Shown here: piece after piece, positions 1-5,603 of the stretch
Layout of the letters: every line of letters begins with the position of its first letter
Numbering within the stretch: position 1 is the stretch's first letter
DNA from: Sphingobacteriales bacterium
GTDB taxonomy: Bacteria > Bacteroidota > Bacteroidia > Chitinophagales > Chitinophagaceae
Direction: 5' to 3'
Length of the DNA stretch: 6,670 nt
Assembly (NCBI GenBank): GCA_004294195.1
Contig: REAQ01000205.1
Coordinates: 1 to 6,670 of the forward strand
Translations under genes and position numbers: made by a program
The notes under the pieces: generated by a model
Seen by the model: only the letters and a program-made list of their open reading frames with translations
Databases searched by the model: none
What the model was told of the DNA's origin: nothing

Positions 1-1
1 T

Positions 2-760
2 AATCCATGGTGGATTGTTGGATTGGTCATCTTACTCATCGCCCTTTATTTTTCTTATTCGAGAGGCGCATGGCTTGCACTGCCGGTGGGCCTGCTTACC
101 GTGTGGTTCATGCGCAAGCGCTTATTGGTTTATGTTATGGTATTTGTGGTGCTGTTGGTGACGGCAGTAAGTATATGGCTGATTCAGGATAATCAATACC
201 TGCGGTTCAGGCCAGATTACTCATCCACCATTTATCATGCTGCGTTGGGAGATCACATTGAGGCTACGTATGCGATGAAGGATCTATCCACCGCAGAAAG
301 ATTCTACCGTTGGATTGCGGGATGGCGCATGGTAGAGGCGCATCCACTGACTGGTGTTGGTCCCAATCATTTTTATCCAGAGTATCGTTCTTACACGGTT
401 GCGGCTTACCGGACTTATGTAAGCGATAATCCTGAACGATCCACGGTGCACAACTATTTTCTACTGTTGTTGAGTGAGCAGGGATTTCCAGCTTTAGTTC
501 TGTTTGTGGGATTGTTGTTCACGATGTTTGCCTATGCGCAGTATGCATATCATCGATCTACAACTACAGAAGACCGATCTCTTTTGCAGGCCCTGACCGC
601 TATGCTGGCGATGATTGTGATCCTCATCAGTCTGAGTGATCTTATTGAAGCGGATAAAATCGGTTCGCTGTTTTATATCATCGCAGGATTGCTCATCGGT
701 ATGACTTCAGGCGCGCACATCCAGCGCGTCACGCAGCCCATTTCCGAGCAGGTTAAATGA
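2..760 (+). CDS. O-antigen ligase / Wzy-type polysaccharide polymerase family membrane protein (5' partial)
   Basis: The frame is open from base 2 to the TGA at 758-760, giving 252 residues with no start codon required inside the window, so the N-terminal part is missing. Numbering from the first visible residue, a membrane helix (about 4-18) runs into SYSRGAWLAL (18-27). A second hydrophobic block covers about 41-61. A long extracytoplasmic loop follows, carrying GWRMVEAHPLTGVGPNHF (107-124) and then HNYFLLLLSEQGFPAL (150-165). Hydrophobic segments at about 163-180, 196-214 and 220-236 end the protein. The Ser-Arg-Gly motif after a helix, the 'hP..GvG..F' loop motif and the His-Asn...E.G motif are the hallmarks of the Wzy_C/WaaL family. 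Members join or polymerise undecaprenyl-linked glycans at the outer face of the inner membrane. The sequence does not tell ligase from polymerase. The last 17 residues are encoded antisense to the end of the neighbouring permease gene and are probably a non-conserved tail. Confidence 0.88.
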   Translation, partial: NPWWIVGLVILLIALYFSYSRGAWLALPVGLLTVWFMRKRLLVYVMVFVVLLVTAVSIWLIQDNQYLRFRPDYSSTIYHAALGDHIEATYAMKDLSTAERFYRWIAGWRMVEAHPLTGVGPNHFYPEYRSYTVAAYRTYVSDNPERSTVHNYFLLLLSEQGFPALVLFVGLLFTMFAYAQYAYHRSTTTEDRSLLQALTAMLAMIVILISLSDLIEADKIGSLFYIIAGLLIGMTSGAHIQRVTQPISEQVK

Positions 761-1819
761 TAGTACCAGCACCATGATGGCCAGGCCGGGTACAATCGCC
801 AACATTGGGTGATTGGTAATAATGAAATTGTAGTTCTCCTTGATCATGAGTCCCCAGGAAGGTTGTGGAGGCTGTACCCCCACGCCGAGAAAACTCAGTC
901 CGGCCTCAATCACGATGGCGGAAGCAAAATTGGAAGCACCCATAACCAATACGGGCCCCAGCACATTAGGAAGGATATGCCGGAAGATGGTGCGGGCATC
1001 ACTAAAGCCGAGAGCTCTTGTGGCTTCTATGTATTCCAGCTCACGAATGCTGAAGACCTGGCCACGGATCATCCGTGCAACGCTCACCCAAAGCGTGAGA
1101 CCAACGGCAACGAATACCTGCCAGAATCCCTTGCCCAGTACCAGGGTGATCGCAAAAACCAGCAATAGGGTTGGAATGCTCCAAGCCACATTGATGAACC
1201 ACATGATCAGATCGTCTGTGCGCCCCCGATAGAAACCTGCAAATGCGCCGAGCAGGATACCGAGTGTCAGTGAGATGATGACGGCAATGGTGCCTACGCT
1301 AAGGCTCACGCGGGTTCCCACGATCAACCTGCTGAGAATGTCTCTTCCAAATTTATCCGTGCCCAGCCAATGCGTTCTGGAAACGATCCTGCTGCTGGCT
1401 GTTTCGTTAGCTTGCAATTGCAAATCCCGAATGGCGTATGCGATGTTTTCGGTTACACCATCATCCACATATTTTTCGATCACGATGCTGTCTGCGGAAG
1501 CCCGGTGGCCCATGATAGGGATCCAGGTGAACAAGTCTGGTTTGCCACTCCAGGTGCGCTGTAAAAAATTCACCTGTTTGGCATCTGGCTTGGGAACCTG
1601 CAGATAGGTCATCTTGAATCCGGGTCCCTGGCCACTGATTTCGAGGATCATCCGGTTGGCATTGGGGGAAGGATCAGGTGCCAGCCAATAGGCAAAAACG
1701 GCAATGAAGACTGTGGCAGCAATACAGACCAGGCCTACCACAGCGGCTTTGTTTCGCTTTAGTTTTCGCCATGCAGAAAATGTGAGGGAATGCTGATCCA
1801 CAACCCAAGATACTATCAT
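707..1819 (-). CDS. OppC/DppC-like ABC transporter permease
   Basis: This is a 370-residue inner-membrane permease of the peptide/nickel (Opp/Dpp) ABC importer type. Visible parts are an N-terminal OppC_N-like segment (FSAWRKLKRNKAAVVGL, about 14-30) with helix 1 at about 25-46, and a large extracytoplasmic insertion (about 48-148). The family landmark HWLGTDKFGRDILSRL follows at 150-165. The five-helix permease core (about 170-356) contains the EAA loop that contacts the ATPase (EATRALGF, 265-272, with HILPN at 281-285), then GLSFLGVG (307-314). E. coli OppC/DppC are about 300 residues, so the insertion accounts for the extra length. The ATG at 1819 was chosen because it overlaps the upstream glycosyltransferase stop as ATGA. 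An ATG at 1840 would add seven residues. No ATPase, OppB-like permease or binding protein lies nearby, so its partners must be elsewhere. Substrate cannot be inferred. The 3' end overlaps the convergent polysaccharide gene by 54 bases. Confidence 0.9.
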   Translation of the reverse strand: MIVSWVVDQHSLTFSAWRKLKRNKAAVVGLVCIAATVFIAVFAYWLAPDPSPNANRMILEISGQGPGFKMTYLQVPKPDAKQVNFLQRTWSGKPDLFTWIPIMGHRASADSIVIEKYVDDGVTENIAYAIRDLQLQANETASSRIVSRTHWLGTDKFGRDILSRLIVGTRVSLSVGTIAVIISLTLGILLGAFAGFYRGRTDDLIMWFINVAWSIPTLLLVFAITLVLGKGFWQVFVAVGLTLWVSVARMIRGQVFSIRELEYIEATRALGFSDARTIFRHILPNVLGPVLVMGASNFASAIVIEAGLSFLGVGVQPPQPSWGLMIKENYNFIITNHPMLAIVPGLAIMVLVLSFNLLGNGLRDALDVRA

Positions 1820-2946
1820 TTTACATTGCGGCCCTTCCATCGGTAGCCACCGGCCTGTCCAAAAAATCCGGACACTACCGTGTACAGAATATGCAGTGGT
1901 TGTGCAATGGGGAACCAGCGCAAAAGAGGCGAGAGTTCAAAAAATTTTAATACGCGTTGCACAAACTGCCACTCAATCATCAGTTTGATGATCATCAGGA
2001 TAAGACCTAAGACAAGGGCCCTGTGGTTCCAGATCCCAACCAAGAGCATGGCAATGATCCACAGATTTACAACATACACCAGAAGCAGGATGCGGAATAG
2101 GACAGGATCTTTGTATTTCGTGGCCTTGCTGGCCCAGCGGATCCGCTGCTGCAGGAAAAGTTTCCAGGTGGATTCTGTTTTAGTACTTACGATCGCGTCC
2201 GTTGAAAAAGCATATCCGATGCTGCCCGGGTACTGCGTACTGAATTTCTGCATCAGCAGCATGTCGTCACCGGAAGCGATGTCATCGATCCCACTAAAAC
2301 CACCTACTTCATGGTAGAATGATTTGATATATGCAAGGTTGGCACCGCTGGACATATCATGGATGCCGCTTCCAACGGATGCAGCGGTTATGCCCTGCAG
2401 GATGGCGAAATCAAGCGACTGGAACATCGATAAAAATGAATCACCCGGCATCATTTTGACGGGCCCTGTGATCATGTATGCGCGTTGGGATTGCAGGGTG
2501 TTCACCATAGTACTCACCCAAGTTTGCGCAACGATGCAATCTGCATCAGTGGTTAGGATCAACGTACCGGAAGCCTGCGAGATGCCGGTGGCAATGGCTT
2601 GTTTTTTAAATGCGATGGAGCCAGGTGCGGGATTGTTACGGATTAGCTTTACCGGAAAGCTTTTGACGATCTCTGCGGTATCGTCTTCAGACGCATCATC
2701 CACCACAATGATCTCCATTAGTGAACGGGGATAGGTTTGTGCCACCAATGCAGACAGGCAGGCCTTGATGTTGGCGGCTTCATTTCTTGCAGGAATGATC
2801 ACGGTAACAAGTTGTGTGGCTACCGTATCAGCAATGGAAAAGTTTTTTCTGCTTTGGGTAAAGGCATCGTCATAACGTTTGATCAATAGTGCGTACGCAA
2901 GCATCAGAAGAACAGATATGACGAGGATGGTAGCTGGAAGGATCAT
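1816..2946 (-). CDS. Membrane-anchored family 2 glycosyltransferase
   Basis: This 376-residue protein has an N-terminal membrane helix (about 2-22), a cytoplasmic GT-A catalytic domain and three C-terminal hydrophobic segments (about 284-303, 309-325 and 347-363). The GT2 motifs are in order. VTVIIPARNEAANI (47-60) begins the nucleotide-binding fold, VVDDAS (81-86) supplies the first Asp pair, and TDADC (133-137) is the DxD metal/UDP-sugar site. SGDDMLL (225-231) holds the catalytic-base acidic residues, and QRIRW (267-271) is the QxxRW signature of processive or polymer-type GT2 enzymes. This layout resembles poly-N-acetylglucosamine synthases and ceramide-glucosyltransferase-like proteins; the acceptor is unknown. 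Its start overlaps the upstream hydrolase stop (ATGA, 2943-2946) and its stop overlaps the permease start (ATGA, 1816-1819), so all three are probably translated in a coupled way. A role in envelope glycolipid or polysaccharide synthesis is inferred from family and context. Confidence 0.92.
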   Translation of the reverse strand: MILPATILVISVLLMLAYALLIKRYDDAFTQSRKNFSIADTVATQLVTVIIPARNEAANIKACLSALVAQTYPRSLMEIIVVDDASEDDTAEIVKSFPVKLIRNNPAPGSIAFKKQAIATGISQASGTLILTTDADCIVAQTWVSTMVNTLQSQRAYMITGPVKMMPGDSFLSMFQSLDFAILQGITAASVGSGIHDMSSGANLAYIKSFYHEVGGFSGIDDIASGDDMLLMQKFSTQYPGSIGYAFSTDAIVSTKTESTWKLFLQQRIRWASKATKYKDPVLFRILLLVYVVNLWIIAMLLVGIWNHRALVLGLILMIIKLMIEWQFVQRVLKFFELSPLLRWFPIAQPLHILYTVVSGFFGQAGGYRWKGRNVK

Positions 2947-3752
2947 GCAGAAAGATTGAAAGCTTCAGCTATCGCAGGTGCATTTTTCAAATGAAGTACC
3001 TGATGACCGATGGGAAGGATCTCCATTTTTTTAGGTGCCCTCATGCGTTGAAAAAATGCCTTTCCTGGTTCAAGGGGAATGATGGTATCATATTGCCCAT
3101 ACAACAGAATTGTAGGGATCTGTCTTTTATTGATTTCACGGAGCACAATGGTGAGGTTGGGTTTGAATTTCCTGAAGAGTGTCCAAGCATGGTACACTAG
3201 TTCTCTGATATGTTTATCTTCCAGGTAGAGGTCCACAAATTTACGAATGCTTTTGCTAATCATACCCCAGCTTTCCATACGGCGGATCATGCGCATGAAT
3301 CCTTGTGGTTTGTGCATAAAGCGGCGGAACAGTTGATTACCTCCGGAGGTTTGCGTGGCCAGCCAATAGTACGGATTGAAATGCAATCCGTCTGGTGCCA
3401 GCAGGATCAGCCTTGTGATCCTGTGGGGGATCAATTGTAAGAGATGCAGGGAAATTCTTCCACCCATGGAATAGCCCATGAGTGCAAAGCGATCAGCCTG
3501 TGCATGCGGGCAATGATGGATCATATCGATGAGGTCCTCAGGGCTTAGCGTGTTTCCATCGTTCCATTTCGTATCACCATGCAGGGGAAGATCGAATGCA
3601 ATAAACCGATGGCCCGGCACATGGCCCGCCAGCCAATCAAAGGTTGCTGCATAGGTTCCGAATCCATGCAAGCAGATGACCAGCTCCGGTCCTTCACCAG
3701 AGTAGCGGTAATGGATCGTTGACTGTTTGAAATGAAAATAATGGGATTGCAT
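2943..3752 (-). CDS. Alpha/beta hydrolase (BioH/MenH-like fold)
   Basis: This is a 269-residue, probably cytoplasmic alpha/beta hydrolase with no signal peptide. The oxyanion-hole region is CLHGFG (27-32). The nucleophile elbow GYSMGG (93-98) puts the catalytic Ser at 95. The acid is Asp222 in LYGQYDTIIP (217-226) and the catalytic His is 250 in IGHQVLH (248-254), giving a complete Ser-Asp-His triad. A basic, helical lid-like stretch covers about 125-205 (FRRFMHKP, MRMIRRME). Such proteins are esterases, thioesterases or C-C hydrolases, and the sequence does not fix the substrate. The gene is second in the leftward cluster, 28 bases after the secreted SGNH hydrolase gene, and its TGA overlaps the ATG of the glycosyltransferase. 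A 5-bp inverted repeat (3752-3756/3761-3765) ends on the start codon. The ATG start gives a normal family N-terminus. Confidence 0.9.
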   Translation of the reverse strand: MQSHYFHFKQSTIHYRYSGEGPELVICLHGFGTYAATFDWLAGHVPGHRFIAFDLPLHGDTKWNDGNTLSPEDLIDMIHHCPHAQADRFALMGYSMGGRISLHLLQLIPHRITRLILLAPDGLHFNPYYWLATQTSGGNQLFRRFMHKPQGFMRMIRRMESWGMISKSIRKFVDLYLEDKHIRELVYHAWTLFRKFKPNLTIVLREINKRQIPTILLYGQYDTIIPLEPGKAFFQRMRAPKKMEILPIGHQVLHLKNAPAIAEAFNLSA

Positions 3753-3780
3753 TGCCTTGGGGCAAATTAATCCATTTGGA

Positions 3781-4962
3781 TCATTGCTTTATAAAGCGCA
3801 GTGTATTTGTATCATCTGGAGAAACCACCCTAACCATATACATGCCATTGCTGAGTTGAGCAATGGGGATGGTAAAGGCGTTAATGCCTTTCTCTCCAGT
3901 TCTGGTGGTGCTGTACAAGGTTCTGCCCGTTAGATCAGTGATGGTGATGGATATCGATGCTTTGGCAGACTGAACTGTTTTGAGATGCAGTACCTCTGAC
4001 GCCGGAACAGGATAGGCGGAAATGCTGCCTGTGACAACATTGTTGACCTGAACAGTTTTAGTGAATTCTTTTCTGCCGTTCTTATCTACGAGCGCCAGGC
4101 GATAATAATTTCTTCCGATGGCTGGTTGACGATCTTCAAAACGATATGTGCCAGTAGCAGATACCTGCACATTGGGCTTCACCTTTCCGATTTCTGAAAA
4201 ATGTTGTCCGTCCACAGACTTCTCCACACCAACAAAATCATGAAACATATCTGCCTTTGCCTGCCAACGAAGCAAGACAAGTCTGTCCTGTATTTCCACG
4301 CGAAAATCCCTAATGACTATTGGGAGCAGGTTGTTGAAAATGCTATTCGCCACTACGGCATCGAATATCCGACCGTGTCCTACATCGTTCACGTGTATAC
4401 CATCAGGTATGTTATTCCCATCTACATAACGCACATCAAAACCAATGTAGCCGCCTGTTCTAAACAACTGAGGATATACATTGATGGATTTGGTGGTGAA
4501 GGTTGAAAGGATCAGATCATTTTGTGTGGAAAGTTGTGTTCTTCTTGCTTCATCCGCAAAATCCCTGGGCTGGGTGCCCAGGAAAAATATCTCAACACCT
4601 TCGGCGGCAGCAATGGTTTGCAGGTTTATAAGGTTATTGATGGTTTCTGTATTGGTGAATCCATTGGCAACATCGTTGGATGGATAGCTTGCAAGAATAA
4701 TATCGGGATTCCAATCCAGTGCTTCATAGATATTTCCAGAAACCGCGATATTCAGCGCTTGGGCTGTTGTTCTTCCCGGAACGGCAATATTGTGCCAGGT
4801 ATGCGTATTATAAAAGGTCTCGAGTCTTCCAAATAGGGAAAATTGTGTAGCGCTTGCACCTGTGCCAGCTGCGGTGGAGGAGCCCATCAACACAATTCGT
4901 TTTTGAGCCTGTGCATACAACACCAAGACCATAGCCATCAAGGCGATACATATCTTTTTCAT
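3781..4962 (-). CDS. Secreted SGNH/GDSL-type hydrolase with T9SS C-terminal sorting domain
   Basis: This 393-residue exported protein opens with a Sec signal peptide (MKK, hydrophobic core 4-16, likely cleavage after AQA at 17-19). The SGNH hydrolase domain spans about 21-215. Block I is VLMGSSTAAG (24-33), with Ser29 as nucleophile and Ser28 where the classic motif has Asp. Block II is around VPGRTT (61-66), and block III is YPSND (93-97) with Asn96. Block V is PDGIHVND (186-193), with Asp187 and His190. An Ig/fibronectin-like beta domain (about 217-308) follows, then a type A T9SS sorting domain (about 313-393) with AYPVPASEVLHL, ITDLTGRTLY, LSNGMYMVRV and a basic end (RFIKQ). The protein is therefore expected to cross the outer membrane and be surface-bound or released. 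The likely activity is deacylation, for example of acylated glycans or lipids; this is inferred from the fold only. It is the first gene of the leftward cluster. Confidence 0.92.
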   Translation of the reverse strand: MKKICIALMAMVLVLYAQAQKRIVLMGSSTAAGTGASATQFSLFGRLETFYNTHTWHNIAVPGRTTAQALNIAVSGNIYEALDWNPDIILASYPSNDVANGFTNTETINNLINLQTIAAAEGVEIFFLGTQPRDFADEARRTQLSTQNDLILSTFTTKSINVYPQLFRTGGYIGFDVRYVDGNNIPDGIHVNDVGHGRIFDAVVANSIFNNLLPIVIRDFRVEIQDRLVLLRWQAKADMFHDFVGVEKSVDGQHFSEIGKVKPNVQVSATGTYRFEDRQPAIGRNYYRLALVDKNGRKEFTKTVQVNNVVTGSISAYPVPASEVLHLKTVQSAKASISITITDLTGRTLYSTTRTGEKGINAFTIPIAQLSNGMYMVRVVSPDDTNTLRFIKQ

Positions 4963-5040
4963 TCCTCAGTATTCTAAAGTGACAGCAACAGGGGCAGGAA
5001 TTTCGGGGGTATTGGCTATGGGCGGGAGATAAAAATATGA

Positions 5041-5048
5041 CAAATTTA
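5041..5048 (-). promoter_or_regulatory. Candidate Bacteroidota -7 box for the leftward cluster
   Basis: Read on the minus strand this is TAAATTTG, a full match to the TAnnTTTG -7 consensus of the Bacteroidota primary sigma factor. It lies about 80 bases before the SGNH hydrolase start codon, so the transcript would have a leader of roughly 70 bases. No clear TTTG -33 element is present at the expected 19-21 base spacing, which lowers confidence. Confidence 0.4.
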
Positions 5049-5073
5049 TTAGGACTTAAAGGAAAAAAGTTTG

Positions 5074-5081
5074 TACTTTCG
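5074..5081 (+). promoter_or_regulatory. Candidate -7 box for the MarR/acyl-CoA dehydrogenase operon
   Basis: TACTTTCG matches five of the six fixed positions of the Bacteroidota TAnnTTTG -7 element. It lies 22 bases before the regulator's ATG, which would put the start of transcription at about 5086-5090 with a very short leader. No convincing -33 TTTG is seen upstream; the nearest TTTG directly abuts the box. The call rests on the box and its position only. Confidence 0.35.
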
Positions 5082-5083
5082 AA

Positions 5084-5099
5084 TTAGTTGCATAACTAA
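5084..5099. promoter_or_regulatory. Candidate MarR operator (inverted repeat TTAGTT-GCAT-AACTAA)
   Basis: This is a perfect 6-base inverted repeat with a 4-base spacer, 16 bases in all, ending 4 bases before the MarR-family start codon. MarR dimers usually bind AT-rich palindromes of 16-20 bases that overlap their own promoter. Here the site covers the expected transcription start just downstream of the candidate -7 box at 5074-5081, where bound protein would block initiation. It is also 36 bases or more upstream of the leftward -7 box, so an effect on that promoter is less likely. Sequence and position support it, but binding is inferred. Confidence 0.55.
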
Positions 5100-5103
5100 C
5101 AAT

Positions 5104-5544
5104 ATGCCAAACAACCAATTTAAAAGAGGGGAATTATACAGCTTTATCACGGGTGTTGCCTCAACAGCGATCGCCCGGAGGCTGCAGAAGAACTTCAAAA
5201 CCAACGGAGTAGAGATTACCATTGAGCAATGGAGCGTATTGTATCATTTGTGGAAACAGGACGGTGTGAACCAGCAGGAGTTGTGCAATGCTACATTTCG
5301 GGACAAACCCAGCATCACCCGGTTGGTGGATAATCTGGAAAAACTGAAGCTGGTAAGGCGGGTTTCGTCCAAAGAGGACCGTCGGCGCAACCTGATCTTC
5401 CTCACGGAAACGGCCAAAAAGCTCCAGGATCAGTCGATGGATCTCGCCAACCAAACCCTGAATGAAGCATTGGAAGGGGTGCCGTCTGCAGACATTGAGC
5501 TTTGTAAATCCGTGTTGCAGAAAGTGTATGATAACCTGAAATAG
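5104..5544 (+). CDS. MarR-family transcriptional regulator
   Basis: This 146-residue winged helix-turn-helix regulator begins at the ATG at 5104. A TTG at 5071 would add 11 residues, but that extension would cover the candidate promoter and operator and has no family support. N-terminal dimerisation helices (about 5-32) lead to EQWSVLYHLWKQDGVNQQEL (41-60). The recognition helix is around DKPSITRLVDNLEK (67-80). The wing carries the conserved SKEDRRRNLIFLT pattern (89-101), and C-terminal helices for dimerisation span about 102-146. MarR proteins are mostly ligand-released repressors. The gene lies 59 bases before an acyl-CoA dehydrogenase gene in the same direction, so a fatty acid or acyl-CoA effector is a reasonable inference. 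A palindrome just before its start suggests autoregulation. Cysteines at 61 and 134 could allow redox control, but nothing shows this. Confidence 0.93.
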   Translation: MPNNQFKRGELYSFITGVASTAIARRLQKNFKTNGVEITIEQWSVLYHLWKQDGVNQQELCNATFRDKPSITRLVDNLEKLKLVRRVSSKEDRRRNLIFLTETAKKLQDQSMDLANQTLNEALEGVPSADIELCKSVLQKVYDNLK

Positions 5545-5550
5545 CCGGAC

Positions 5551-5590
5551 AATAACTCAATAACTCAGTAACACAACAACTTAACAACTT
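5551..5590 (+). repeat. Five tandem 8-base units in the MarR-dehydrogenase intergenic leader
   Basis: The bases read as five consecutive octamers: AATAACTC, AATAACTC, AGTAACAC, AACAACTT, AACAACTT. They fit a loose AAYAACTY consensus, with two exact pairs and a variant in the middle. The run fills 40 of the 59 bases between the regulator stop and the dehydrogenase ATG. It contains one G, cannot form a hairpin, and is followed by A-rich sequence (AAAATAGAAAAGT) up to the start codon. It could be an unstructured translation-enhancing leader, a product of slippage, or a direct-repeat binding site. No promoter box or terminator is seen in this gap. Confidence 0.7.
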
Positions 5591-5603
5591 AAAATAGAAA
5601 AGT

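Noticed and set aside
7..192. 61-codon plus-strand frame at the window start
   Set aside because: It overlaps the ligase-like gene in another frame and its product is not family-like.
809..1607. Several plus-strand reading frames of 64-130 codons opposite the permease
   Set aside because: They are antisense to a strongly supported permease, resemble no family, and have low-complexity compositions expected from shadow frames.
1880..2734. Plus-strand frames of 136-145 codons opposite the glycosyltransferase
   Set aside because: They are antisense to a gene with all GT2 motifs in place, and their translations are rich in Met, Arg, Cys and Ser without a recognisable domain.
3763..3770. Minus-strand TTAATTTG as a possible internal promoter for the alpha/beta hydrolase
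   Set aside because: It mismatches the conserved A of TAnnTTTG, would start transcription only a few bases before the ATG, and has no -33 element.
3786..3797. Perfect 12-base palindrome GCTTTATAAAGC near the end of the SGNH hydrolase gene
   Set aside because: It encodes the conserved basic end of the T9SS domain (RFIK), has no loop to form a terminator hairpin and no T-tract after it.
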